Source: Bacteroidales bacterium
Lineage (GTDB): Bacteria; Bacteroidota; Bacteroidia; Bacteroidales; UBA3663
Assembly: GCA_017561935.1 (NCBI GenBank)
Contig: JAFZBE010000051.1
Coordinates: 1-56,373 of the forward strand
DNA length: 56,373 nt
Direction of reading: 5' to 3'
In this document: piece by piece, positions 25,913 to 35,400 of the stretch
Layout of the letters: the number at the start of each line of letters is the position of its first letter
How positions within the stretch are numbered: position 1 is the stretch's first letter
Notes under the pieces: generated by a model
What the model was told of the DNA's origin: nothing
The model's input: the letters and a program-made list of their open reading frames with translations, nothing else
The model's database searches: none
Program-made: the position numbers and the translations under genes

Positions 25913-26107
25913 ATGGCAAAGAAATTGACAAGATCGACCACCGACAAGAAAGTGTTAGGTGTTTGTGGCGGACTCGCCGAGTACTTCGATGTGGATCCTA
26001 CATTGATCCGCGTGATAATCCTTGGAGGGACAGTCCTCACGGGCTTCATCCCCGGTATCGTAAGCTACGTCTGCATCGCCCTCATCATGCCTGAGAAGCT
26101 TGTGTAG
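25913..26107 (+). CDS. PspC-domain small membrane protein
   Basis: The 64-residue protein MAKKLTRSTTDKKVLGVCGG then LAEYFDVDPTLIRVI is a complete PspC domain with one hydrophobic helix pair (ILGGTVLTGFIPGIVSYVCI). PspC-type proteins sit in the inner membrane and report or respond to envelope stress; stand-alone short forms are common in Bacteroidota. It has its own -7 box, an upstream palindrome and a strong terminator, so it is a single-gene unit. The start has an AT-rich leader with AAACTATACGACT before it. Confidence 0.92.
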   Translation: MAKKLTRSTTDKKVLGVCGGLAEYFDVDPTLIRVIILGGTVLTGFIPGIVSYVCIALIMPEKLV

Positions 26108-26130
26108 CCAAATTCTCTCCGTGAGAAAAA

Positions 26131-26169
26131 GAGAAAGCGAGCGTGACTTCGGTCATGCTCGCTTTCTCG
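26131..26169. terminator. Strong bidirectional terminator between pspC and M6 genes
   Basis: GAGAAAGCGAGC, TGAC, loop TTCG, then GTCA and GCTCGCTTTCTC form a long stem with a stable tetraloop. T-rich DNA follows on the plus side and an A-rich run precedes it, so it can serve both convergent genes. Confidence 0.9.
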
Positions 26170-26184
26170 TTGTTTTGTTTCCTT

Positions 26185-28053
26185 TTATTTCCTTCGTCCC
26201 ATCATGTCGAATGTGCCATGTTCGGTGCGTATCATCAGTTGGCCATCCACATATACCTTGTTGTTTGGCAGTGTGGTTGGTCCATCGTCCACCATGATAG
26301 CTTGGATGCCTTGGGGAGCCGTGCGGAAGTCGAATGTGATGATGTCGGGTCCCAACTGTGCCCCCGTCTCATCGACATATTCCAGTTCTTGAATGTTCGA
26401 GATTGGTTTTTCGAGGCGATGGGTCAGCGAACTATTGTTGGTGCCAGGTTTTGTCCATCCGCTGAATGCCGGGGTGGTGTCGTCGGTGAAGTCTGTAACA
26501 CCTGACGAGCCTGGGAAGGGAGTGCTGTCGTCTTGAAAATACTTGCCGTCGATTCCTTTCTTCTGACCATCGGCCTCCACAAGGTCAATACATTGGTGGC
26601 TGGGCCAGTTGTTGGGTGAATTGTACGACCAGAGGGATTCCTTGTAGTCGATGTGCCAGACGAGCATTCCGTGTCCCGGGAGATACTGGTCCCAGTCCAT
26701 GGGCTGACGATTCTCGAAGAGGTAATATTCGCCCTCACGAGGATCGTCGATGTCTTCGGTGACGGGCACGATGAATGCCTGGTTGCTGGAGGAGAGGTTC
26801 ATCAGCGTGTCGGTTTTTTGTTCCGACAGGACGACAGGTGTAAGCCAGCCCAGTTCGTAGCGCTCGTAGGAACTCATACCGGCCGGGATATAGCTGTTCC
26901 AATTGTAGCAACCCTCGTCGAGCAAGTCATATCCACAGGGTGTGCATGTGGAGGAAGCGATTGAGGAGGTATTGTAGAGATCGGGCAGACCCAGGACGTG
27001 GGTAAACTCATGGCAGAACGTGCCTACACCATCCATATAATTACCATAAAGCTCGTTCGAGCAGGCGTAGTCGAAGAGGAGCTTGTCATCGTAGTAGAAC
27101 ATTTTGCCACCCGAAGCCGACAGGACAGTCCAGGCGTGGGGCCAGATATCGTTCTTTTTGCCGGTGGCATTCTCTCCTTGACCGGCATAGAAGGCAAAGA
27201 CAAAGTCGATGAAGCCGTTGTCGTCGGTGTCATAGACCGAGAAATCGACATCGAGGCTGTCGTTGAGGTAGTCGCACGCCTCCTTGATCATTTCCCATGC
27301 GTATTGATCATTGCTTTTGCCATAGTGCTTGACACTGTCCTTGAGCAGGATGGGGCCAAAGACATCGAACTGCGGGTCAAATTCGCCGCATGAATTCTGA
27401 TAGTAGAAGTCGTGGGCCGAACCGATGTGCTTGTACTTGCTGCCCTCATAACGCGGGCGGTCGTAGCCTTCCTTGGTCAACATATCGACGTATGACTGAT
27501 ATGGGTCGTCGATAGTGAACCTAACGTCCTGGAACTCTACCAGCACTGCAAGGCCACGCACCTTGCCTCTGGTCGGGAACCCGAAGTGAGGGGCGAGCGT
27601 GCTGTCGCAGACCAGTGAGTCGGGGGCATAGACGATCGAGTCGCCGGCGATGCTGTCTGTGGCAATGCTGTCGTTGTCCGTGCCGTCGGCAAGTTTGGAT
27701 CGCTTGGCAAAGGCACGACGATTGCTCAACAGGCGTTCATGACGCGCCGCATTGACCTCGGCGCGACGTTGCAGCAGCCGGGCTTTCTCGGTTTCCCAAG
27801 CAGCCATTTCGACAGCATTGGCGATGTGGTAGAACCCCTGAGCGTCGGTGACGAGCAGGTTGCCGTCGAGGTCGGTTGTCCAGTGGCACCATTCGTCGCC
27901 ATGCAGGCGGATGGTGAGTAGTGAGCCATCAGGCTGGATGATGGTTATTGGTTGTGGACGGGCTGGTGCTGCCTGTGTCGGCAGGGCGGTCAGCAGAGTG
28001 ATGCTTGCGAGCATGCCTGCCACCAGTGCAGCGAGATGAATTCTTGTCTTCAT
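26185..28053 (-). CDS. Secreted M6 family metalloprotease
   Basis: The 622-residue protein from the ATG at 28053 (MKTRIHLAALVAGMLASITL) has a signal peptide ending near QAAPA. Residues 40-110 resemble the M6 propeptide (WCHWTTDLDGNLLVTDAQGF). The zinc site is HEFTH with H348, E349 and H352, preceded by GVGTFC and followed by LGLPDLYNT, as in immune-inhibitor-A-like proteases. The C-terminal part ends with a short beta segment (YVDGQLMIRTEHGTFDMMGR), which may be a sorting tail. An ATG at 28065 is also possible. The 5' end lies inside the 3' end of the DEAD-box helicase gene, with 125 shared bases in another frame. No promoter is visible inside the helicase gene, so cotranscription from the helicase promoter is likely. 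Confidence 0.88.
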   Translation of the reverse strand: MKTRIHLAALVAGMLASITLLTALPTQAAPARPQPITIIQPDGSLLTIRLHGDEWCHWTTDLDGNLLVTDAQGFYHIANAVEMAAWETEKARLLQRRAEVNAARHERLLSNRRAFAKRSKLADGTDNDSIATDSIAGDSIVYAPDSLVCDSTLAPHFGFPTRGKVRGLAVLVEFQDVRFTIDDPYQSYVDMLTKEGYDRPRYEGSKYKHIGSAHDFYYQNSCGEFDPQFDVFGPILLKDSVKHYGKSNDQYAWEMIKEACDYLNDSLDVDFSVYDTDDNGFIDFVFAFYAGQGENATGKKNDIWPHAWTVLSASGGKMFYYDDKLLFDYACSNELYGNYMDGVGTFCHEFTHVLGLPDLYNTSSIASSTCTPCGYDLLDEGCYNWNSYIPAGMSSYERYELGWLTPVVLSEQKTDTLMNLSSSNQAFIVPVTEDIDDPREGEYYLFENRQPMDWDQYLPGHGMLVWHIDYKESLWSYNSPNNWPSHQCIDLVEADGQKKGIDGKYFQDDSTPFPGSSGVTDFTDDTTPAFSGWTKPGTNNSSLTHRLEKPISNIQELEYVDETGAQLGPDIITFDFRTAPQGIQAIMVDDGPTTLPNNKVYVDGQLMIRTEHGTFDMMGRRK

Positions 28054-29290
28054 TGCGTCTATCATTTGTCTTTTTGTAAATTATCTTCTTCACATCACAT
28101 CCGCCCAGTTCCTCGGGCACGGGGATGCGTTCCATCTTCTTGTCGATAAATTTCTCAAGGGCATCGAGCTTACGCATGTCGCGGCGGTCGTCGCAGCTCA
28201 CCAGGGTAAGGCTCTCGCCGTCGTGGTCGGCACGGGCAGTGCGGCCTATGCGGTGAACGTAGTCCTCCAGGTCGTGCGGCATGTCGTAGTTGATGACCAG
28301 TGCGATACCGCTGATGTCGATGCCGCGCGAGACGATGTCGGTGGCCACGATCACGTTGGTGCGACCTGCACGGAAGGCGTTCATCACCTCGTCGCGATCC
28401 TTCTGCTCAAGGTCGGAGTGCATGGCCGCCACCTGGAAACCTTTCTTGCGAAGACCCAGCACCACGTCGCGCACATCGGCTTTACGGCTTACGAACACCA
28501 CCACGCGCTTCTCGGAGTTGTGGAGCAGTTCGTCCTTCACGAAGCCGTCCTCGCGGCCGCCGTAGAACTTCTTCAGGAAACGTATCAGCATGGGCGTCTT
28601 CTGTGCCTCGTGGCAGATGCAGCACTGCTGGTGAATCTTTTCGGCGGGCTTCGAGATGGCAATCTTCACCATCACGGGGTTCCAAAGGATGTTTTCTGCC
28701 AACCGTTGTATCTTGGGTGGCATCGTGGCGCTATAGAGAATCTTCTGGCAGTCGTCGGGCAGCAGCTTGTCGATGGCCATGATGTCGTCGTAGAAGCCCA
28801 TGTCGAGCATACGGTCAGCCTCGTCGAGCACGAAGAACGACACCTGCGACAGATCGACGTACCCCAGGTTGATGTGCGAAATGAGTCGTCCGGGAGTGGC
28901 AATCACCACGTCGGCCCCTTGACGCAGACCGCGTTCCTGTGCGGCAAAGTCAGTGCCTTCGCCCCCACCATAGACGGCTACCGACGAGGCATCGACGAAA
29001 TAGGAGAAGCCCTGCATCTGCTGGTCGATCTGCTGTGCCAGTTCGCGGGTGGGAGCCATGATGACGCAGTTGATGGCGTCGGAGGGGTAACGATAGCGAT
29101 TGAGGTTCGAAAGGATGGGCAGCAGGTAAGCGGCGGTCTTGCCCGTGCCCGTTTGTGCCACGGCAATCACATCGTCGCCATTGAGCACAGGGGGGATGGC
29201 CTGCTCCTGCACAGGAGTACATTGGCCGTAATTCATATATTCCAGGGCATCCATCACGCCCTGATCAAGTCCTAATTCACTAAATTTCAT
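27929..29290 (-). CDS. DEAD-box RNA helicase
   Basis: The 453-residue protein starts MKFSELGLDQGVMDALEYMN. It has the Q motif (YGQCTPVQEQAI), motif I AQTGTGKT, PTRELAQQ, TPGRL, DEAD in FVLDEADRMLDMGF, SAT in YSATMPP, motif V ATDIVSRGID and motif VI HRIGRTAR. It is a RhlE-like ATP-dependent helicase for RNA remodelling in the cytoplasm. Upstream codons to 29338 are excluded because they run through the promoter. The C-terminal tail (KKTNDRRNEDKNSSRCTGGR and on) is basic, which is usual for RNA binding, but it is coded entirely in DNA that also codes the signal peptide of the M6 protease. The tail may be real or the natural stop may have been lost. The -7 box ends 3 bases before the ATG. Confidence 0.93.
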   Translation of the reverse strand: MKFSELGLDQGVMDALEYMNYGQCTPVQEQAIPPVLNGDDVIAVAQTGTGKTAAYLLPILSNLNRYRYPSDAINCVIMAPTRELAQQIDQQMQGFSYFVDASSVAVYGGGEGTDFAAQERGLRQGADVVIATPGRLISHINLGYVDLSQVSFFVLDEADRMLDMGFYDDIMAIDKLLPDDCQKILYSATMPPKIQRLAENILWNPVMVKIAISKPAEKIHQQCCICHEAQKTPMLIRFLKKFYGGREDGFVKDELLHNSEKRVVVFVSRKADVRDVVLGLRKKGFQVAAMHSDLEQKDRDEVMNAFRAGRTNVIVATDIVSRGIDISGIALVINYDMPHDLEDYVHRIGRTARADHDGESLTLVSCDDRRDMRKLDALEKFIDKKMERIPVPEELGGCDVKKIIYKKTNDRRNEDKNSSRCTGGRHARKHHSADRPADTGSTSPSTTNNHHPA

Positions 29291-29293
29291 GGC

Positions 29294-29302
29294 GCAAAGA
29301 TA
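29294..29302 (-). promoter_or_regulatory. -7 box touching the helicase start codon
   Basis: On the minus strand, TATCTTTGC is followed directly by GCCATG. If the box works as usual, the transcript begins at or one base before the ATG. No good -33 box was found at 19-21 bases. Confidence 0.55.
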
Positions 29303-29329
29303 CACATTATTTATATACGATGGTATAGG

Positions 29330-29397
29330 AATTAACAATTAACAATTAACAATTAACAATTAGGAATTAACAATTAACAATTTTCGCGCAATTAACA
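29330..29397. repeat. 7-bp tandem array, unit AATTAAC
   Basis: Four copies of AATTAAC, one AATTAGG, two more copies, a break (TTTTCGCGC) and a final copy fill the spacer between the regulator stop codon and the helicase promoter. Confidence 0.9.
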
Positions 29398-29401
29398 AAC
29401 A

Positions 29402-32242
29402 TTAAAGATGCTGAAGGAATTCGGTGAGGCTGGCACTCTTGTCCAAGCCCAGTTTCTGACGGATGCGGTAGCGACTGATTTCGATGCCACGCGTCGAGAT
29501 GTTCTGCAGCGGGGCAATCTCCTTCGACTGCAGACCCATGCGGATGTAGGCACACAGCATCATCTCCTTGTGCGAGAGGTCGGGGAAGCGTTTGCTCAAG
29601 GTCTGCAGGAACTTGTGATGCACGGCATCAAACGAGTCGTGGAAGGCATCAAGGTCGTCGTCGTGGCTGATGTTGGTGTCGATCTGCCCGATCAGGCGGA
29701 CAATGCGCCGTTTCGAGGCGGGTAGGTTCTCCTCGCTGAGCGACTTGTTCAGACTGACGGCCGTCTTCTTGATCTCCTGCAGCATCTCGTTCTTGCGCAC
29801 GATGTTCATCCGTGAGCGCACCAGTTCGTCCTGCTTCGAGCGCAGTTCGATCTCCAGTTTCTCCTCACGCAGGATCGCGATCTTCTCCTCCTGCTCCAAA
29901 ATCTGCTCCTCCTGTTCGTGGATCTGCTCCTCGCGTTCGTGAATCTGCTCGTCCTTCTGGGCCAACAGCCGTTGGCGCTTTCTTTTTTGACGACGATAGG
30001 CTTCATAGCAGATGGCCGCAACGAACAGTATGTATAAAAGGTAAGCCCACCACGAGCGGTACCAGGGCGGCAGGATAGTGAAGTCGAACGAAGTCTCGAC
30101 GGGATTCTCACTATAGGAAGAGACGACGCGCAGATGGAAAGTATAGGAACCTTCCGACAGGTTGGTGTATTCCTTGTTGCTTCGACGGGAATAGGGGCTC
30201 CAATCGCTGTCAGTAGTACCCATGCCGGCGTATGACAAGCCTGTCCGCTTCTTTTCCAACCAGTAGCTGAAGAGCATCGATTGGGCTGGATCGTAATTGC
30301 TCACACTGTATTCTATGCGCACCGAATTGTCGTGCCAACTGAGGACGATGGGGCGTTTGTTGCCGTAATAGAGTGTGTCGGCATTATTCCCGATATAGAT
30401 CTTTCGGATGTAGGGGGTGAGGGGTTCGAAAGGTTTGAGGGGGTCGAGAGGGTGCTGCAGGTTCAGCAAGGCAAAGCCCTCCTCGGTTCCGATGATGGCT
30501 TGGTCGTCCAATAGGCTGACACTTTCGAAGTCCTCCATCAACCAGTCGTTCAGATAGCCGTCATTGTGCTTGCCCCTGACCAGATGGAGTGTGCCGTCGG
30601 CTGCATACCAGATGTCGCCATTCGCTTGCTGCAGGAGATAGGTATAGGCCACATGACCTTCGAGCCGGTCCTCGAGGGCCGTGAACTGCACGAGGCTGTC
30701 ATGGGCAGCATCGTAGCGCAGCAGCCCTTGTCGTGAGGCTACGACCATTTCCCCGTCAACACGTGCAATGCAAACGTTGTCACCCTTGGGCAGCAGGTCG
30801 GAGTTGTAGCACTTCTGGCTCTTCACTTCCTTCAGATCGTCGGTGAGGGTAAGTCGGAAGATGCCTTTCTCCTTGTTGGCCGCCCAAACGGCTTCCAATC
30901 CGTCTTCCACGTAGAATGTCTTGGCAGAGATGTCGGTGCCCTTCACCTCTTCGGCCATCACCCAGTCTTGCCCCTGTCGGCGCATCAGTCGCAGACCCCA
31001 GTAGGAGGCTGTGAGCAGTACGTCGTTTCGATGGCCGATGGAGCGCACTCCCCATACGCCACGGTTTTTGTAGCGAGTGATACGTTCACGGTCGATGGAG
31101 AGGAAGAATTGACGTCCGCCGCAGAAGAGCCTTCCGCTGATAGTGTCAAGACAGAGCACCTGCCCGTCGGTCCCCTCAATGTATCGGATGTCATTGCCAG
31201 ACATAACGTAGAGCCCCTGATTGGTGCCGAGATATAGCTTGCCGTTATAGACGACACTACAGTTGCCGCTGCCGATGGGCGATTGCCTGCTGTTGAGGAA
31301 TCGCAGTGGTGAGCGCATGGGGATGCAGTCGATGCCGTTGTCAAGCCCGAGCCAGAGATTCTGGTCGCGGTCGAAAGTTGTCGAGAGTACCGTCTTGTTT
31401 TGCAATCCATGGGTGATTGACATCCGTTCAGCTGTGTTAGCCTTGAGATCCAATAGTATTAGTCCATCCTGCATCGTGCCGAGGGCAAGCATTTCTCCCG
31501 AGCAGGCTGCCGATGAGAGACCACCCCGTGCTATCAAGGCGTCGGCTGCGGTATGAAGCTGTTCGACATGGTTGTCAACGTAAAGGAAGAGCCCGCGGTC
31601 ACTGCTCACGAGCAGCAGCTGTCCCTGTCCGTATGGAAGGATGCTGACCACACGTGAGGTCTGGCTGATGTCGATGCCCTGAAGCTGTTGGAACTCATTT
31701 CCCACGAGCACGAAGACACCCTGCGAGCCGACGGCATATAGTTTGTTATAGACTACTGTCGAATAGCTGATGCCCAGCGGACTGTCAATTTTCGTCTCGC
31801 TATTGTTAATGTATAGCGCGTTGTCGCATTGGTAATAGATATCGTCCCCGATCTGATGGATGTTCCAGATGTTGAGTTGCCCGGCCCTATCGACACTTTC
31901 CGACAGCCTATGGTAGATGAGTTCCCCTTTGGGATTGCGTGTAAATAGCCCGAATTGTCCCAAGGCACCCACGTAAATGGTATCGCCACAGACGCGGACT
32001 GACCGCACCTTCACATTGCCTGGCAAAGGATAGGTTTGCCAGGTGTTGCCATCGAACTCCAGCAACCCCTTATTGTTGGCAAAGTACATCCAACCCTCCT
32101 TGCTCTGGGCAGCCTGCCAGTTCTGATTCCCCGAGTGATATTGTTGCCTCGTGTAGTTCACCACCACGCGTTGCCAGTAGTTCTCTGCCTTGGTCGATAT
32201 CGTGATCAAAGTCAGGCAGACTATCAGGATAATATGTTTCAT
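29402..32242 (-). CDS. Transmembrane sensor regulator: beta-propeller, Y_Y_Y domain, coiled coil, LuxR-type HTH
   Basis: The 946-residue protein starts MKHIILIVCLTLITISTKAE with a signal peptide; frames extending to 32356 run through its promoter. A periplasmic two-component-regulator propeller follows (GWMYFANNKGLLEFDGN, IYVGALGQFGLF), then a Y_Y_Y domain near 620-740 and one membrane helix (WWAYLLYILFVAAICYEAY). A long glutamate-rich coiled coil (repeated EEQIHEQEEQI) links to a C-terminal LuxR-type helix-turn-helix (LSHKEMMLCAYIRMGLQSKE, then RGIEISRYRIRQKLGL). There is no kinase or receiver domain, so signal passes directly across the membrane. It faces susC divergently and should control locus A in response to an oligosaccharide. 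A 9-bp repeat array is translated in frame between propeller and Y_Y_Y domain. Its promoter places the transcript start at the ATG. Confidence 0.88.
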   Translation of the reverse strand: MKHIILIVCLTLITISTKAENYWQRVVVNYTRQQYHSGNQNWQAAQSKEGWMYFANNKGLLEFDGNTWQTYPLPGNVKVRSVRVCGDTIYVGALGQFGLFTRNPKGELIYHRLSESVDRAGQLNIWNIHQIGDDIYYQCDNALYINNSETKIDSPLGISYSTVVYNKLYAVGSQGVFVLVGNEFQQLQGIDISQTSRVVSILPYGQGQLLLVSSDRGLFLYVDNHVEQLHTAADALIARGGLSSAACSGEMLALGTMQDGLILLDLKANTAERMSITHGLQNKTVLSTTFDRDQNLWLGLDNGIDCIPMRSPLRFLNSRQSPIGSGNCSVVYNGKLYLGTNQGLYVMSGNDIRYIEGTDGQVLCLDTISGRLFCGGRQFFLSIDRERITRYKNRGVWGVRSIGHRNDVLLTASYWGLRLMRRQGQDWVMAEEVKGTDISAKTFYVEDGLEAVWAANKEKGIFRLTLTDDLKEVKSQKCYNSDLLPKGDNVCIARVDGEMVVASRQGLLRYDAAHDSLVQFTALEDRLEGHVAYTYLLQQANGDIWYAADGTLHLVRGKHNDGYLNDWLMEDFESVSLLDDQAIIGTEEGFALLNLQHPLDPLKPFEPLTPYIRKIYIGNNADTLYYGNKRPIVLSWHDNSVRIEYSVSNYDPAQSMLFSYWLEKKRTGLSYAGMGTTDSDWSPYSRRSNKEYTNLSEGSYTFHLRVVSSYSENPVETSFDFTILPPWYRSWWAYLLYILFVAAICYEAYRRQKRKRQRLLAQKDEQIHEREEQIHEQEEQILEQEEKIAILREEKLEIELRSKQDELVRSRMNIVRKNEMLQEIKKTAVSLNKSLSEENLPASKRRIVRLIGQIDTNISHDDDLDAFHDSFDAVHHKFLQTLSKRFPDLSHKEMMLCAYIRMGLQSKEIAPLQNISTRGIEISRYRIRQKLGLDKSASLTEFLQHL
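30412..30455. repeat. In-frame 9-bp array inside the regulator gene
   Basis: Five 9-base units (GGGGTGAGG, GGTTCGAAA, GGTTTGAGG, GGGTCGAGA, GGGTGCTGC) encode the proline-rich linker LDPLKPFEPLTP on the minus strand. It uses the same unit as the spacer arrays. Confidence 0.8.
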
Positions 32243-32245
32243 GGC

Positions 32246-32278
32246 GCAAAGATAAGGCAATTTTTTCATGAAAGCAAA
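32246..32278 (-). promoter_or_regulatory. Promoter of the locus A regulator, ending at the start codon
   Basis: On the minus strand, TTTG (32278-32275), exactly 20 bases, then TATCTTTG (32254-32247), then CGCC and ATG. Both boxes are perfect, and the predicted start site is at or one base before the ATG at 32242. Confidence 0.75.
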
Positions 32279-32352
32279 TTTTTGTGTAATTTTTTTGCGA
32301 TGAAATATAAATATTCGTTGAAAATCAGTATGTTTCATAGTCGATGAGAAAG

Positions 32353-32397
32353 TCATGATGTAGTCGATGTTGTGGTTAATAGTAATCGTGATGTAGT
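32353..32397 (+). promoter_or_regulatory. Two direct repeats, putative activator sites for susC
   Basis: TCATGATGTAGT (32353-32364) and TCGTGATGTAGT (32386-32397) are 33 bases apart, three helical turns. The nearer copy ends 6 bases before the -33 box of the susC promoter. The divergent LuxR-type regulator is the natural candidate to bind. Confidence 0.6.
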
Positions 32398-32403
32398 GAA
32401 ATG

Positions 32404-32436
32404 CTTGGATTATATTGAGGAAACCTCTACTTTTGC
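32404..32436 (+). promoter_or_regulatory. Promoter of locus A (susC)
   Basis: CTTG (32404-32407), 20 bases, TACTTTTG (32428-32435). The predicted transcript starts near 32439, leaving a leader of about 36 bases before the susC ATG. Confidence 0.7.
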
Positions 32437-32474
32437 ACCATCACATTCAAGTTTTTCAACTAATTTTTTACTTT

Positions 32475-35400
32475 ATGAAACAAAAAACATTATCAATGGA
32501 ATTCCTGCGACTGATGGTTATCGGTTGTTTGTTTTTCCTTTTGGACGTGGGCCTCTTTGCCCAAAGTTCCCAGCTCCTCAGAGGCAAGGTGCTCGATGCC
32601 TCTACGCGCGAACCTCTGATAGGGGTTAGTGTACTTGAGAAGGGCACTTCGAACGGTGTGGTTTCCGACGTAGATGGCAACTTCATGATGCAAGGTGTCA
32701 AGTCGGGAGCAACAATTGTCTTTTCGTATGTTGGTTATGCCACACAGGAAATTCTGGCTGCACAGGTTGGTAATACTGTGCTGTTGGAGGAAGACGATAA
32801 GACTTTGAACGAGGTGGTTGTCATTGGCTACGGTGTTCAGAAAAAAGTGAATCTGTCGGGTGCCGTGAGTGCCGTCGATGGTGAAAAGCTGTCTGCCAAG
32901 CCAGCGAGCGATGTGCTCAGCGCCATGCAGGGCGAAATGCCTGGTGTGGCTGTGCTCCGTTCGAGCGGTGAGCCTGGCAGTGAGACCAGCGGCATGCGTA
33001 TCCGTGGTTTCTCGTCGGTGAATGCCACTTCGGCTCTGGTGTTGATCGATGGCATCGAGGGAGACATCTCCCTGCTCAATGCTGACGACATCGAGAGCAT
33101 CTCGGTGCTGAAGGATGCCTCGGCGTGTGCCATCTATGGTGCACGTGCCGCCTCGGGCGTAGTGCTCGTCACCACGAAGAGCGGTAGCGAAGGTCGTCCG
33201 AAGATCAGCTACAACGGCTATTATGCCGTGAATATGCCAGGCAACATGCCCGAGCGTCTGCCGGCATGGGAAGAGCAGCAGTGGATCAACATTGGCCGAT
33301 ACAATGCAGGCGGTTCGTACGAATGGAACAAGGAGAAGACCACCTGGGTGGCCAATCCGAACTTCAACTACTATCCTAACAACAACAATGGCCGTTGGGA
33401 GCAGTTCACCGCCACCAACTGGGTGGATGAAGGCACTAAGGACTGGGCCGGACAGACCAACCACTCGATTTCGGTGAGCGGCGGTTCGAAGAACATCAAC
33501 TACCTCATCAGCGGCAACTACTACTTCAAGGACGGTATGTTGAAGTATGCAAAGAACAACAATACCCGTGTGAACCTCCATGCTAAGATGCATGCCGAAT
33601 TGAACAAGTATCTCAGCCTGGGCATCAACGTGCAGTACCAGTCGAAGAAGAACAACGCCCCCTCAAATGGTGCTGGCAGTATTCTAAATACAATGTATGG
33701 CGCACGTGCACGTCAGTTGTTGTGGCAGCCCGAAGAGACTCCAAACTACGATGCCCAACCTTACAGCGGCGACCTGCAGGTCAACCCCATCGACATCCTG
33801 AAGAACGGCGGCACCAACGAGTCGCTCTACGAGGCCTTCCTTGGCAAGGGTGAGCTCACCATCAAGAACTTTGTGAAGGGGCTCAGCGTGAACCTCAGCG
33901 CCAGCCGTCGTGCGGGCTACTACACACAGCGTTCCGAGCGTCACTGGCTGGCATGGTATGCGATGAATGGTACCACCATCCGTCAGCAGACCAATAATCC
34001 CAACTCGCTCTATCGCCAGAAGAACAACGATTACCACGACCAGTTTGAGGCCACCGTCAACTACGTGGCCGACTTCGGTCAGCACAATGTCCAGGTGCTT
34101 GCCGGCTCGAGCTACGAGAACTACCGTAAGGATCAGTTCGATGCCACGGCACGCAACATGAACTCCAACGATTTCTATTCGTTCAACTACTACGATGCCT
34201 CCGAAGCCTCAAACACCACGCTGGGTGACTTGATTCAGCCCTGGTCAATGATGTCGTACTTCGGCCGTATCAATTATAACTTCGCCGAGCGTTATCTCCT
34301 TGAGGCCAACATCCGTTACGACGGATCCTCACGTCTGGCCCCCGAGAAGCGTTGGAAGGCCTTCCCCTCGGTATCGGCAGCTTGGCGTGTGAATCAGGAG
34401 ACGTGGTTCAAGCTCGACTTTGTGAGCAACCTGAAGCTGCGTGCTTCATGGGGACAGCTCGGTAATGGCGCCGTGCTCGGCCTGTATGACTACATCCCAA
34501 CTATCTCGCAATCGACCACCTACATCACCGAGAAGAGCTACTACCAGAGCCAGCTCGCCTCGAAGGACAAGACCTGGGAGACCATCGAGACCACAAACCT
34601 CGGCATCGATCTCGGCATGTTTGCAAGCCGTCTGAACGCCTCGTTCGACTACTATTGGAAGTACAATAACGACATGCTCTCCAACCTGCAGCTGCCCCAC
34701 ACCATCGGTATCGGTGTGCCTGCCGTCAACATCGGCAAGCTGAAGACCTGGGGATGGGAGTTCGAGATCAAGTGGAACGACCGCATCGGCGACTTCAGCT
34801 ATCAGGTGGCATTCAACCTCTCTGACTCGAAGAACGAACTCGTCGAGTACGACGGAGCCGACGTGATCACCGCTGGTACACGCCAACTCATCGAGGGCTA
34901 TCCCCTTAACACCATCTGGGGCTATACCACCGATGGCTACTGGTCGAGCAAGGAGGAGTATGAGCAGTACAAGGAAGCACATCCCGGCTACAAGTCGTTC
35001 TCCGACGGCAAGGTGGGCGCCGGTGACGTCAAGTTCCTAACGTTGCCCGACAAGGACGGCTCGATCAACCACCAGGTGGGTGCTGGCGACGGCACGAAGG
35101 AGAACCATGGCGACCTCGTCTATCTGGGCGATACCAACGGACGCTATCTCTATGGCCTGAATCTCTCGGCCAAGTGGAAGGGCTTCGACTTTGCCGTCAT
35201 GTTCCAGGGCGTGGCCAAGCGCAAGCTGCTCATCGACACCGAGGCCATTGCACCTTTCGGACGTACCCATCAGATGCCTTGGACCATCCATCGCGACTAT
35301 TGGACCGAGGATAACCAGGATGCCTACTGGCCACGCCTCTACAACTATAATGGCGACATGTTCAACTTCCAGCCTTCCGACAAGTGGGTGCAGCATGCAG

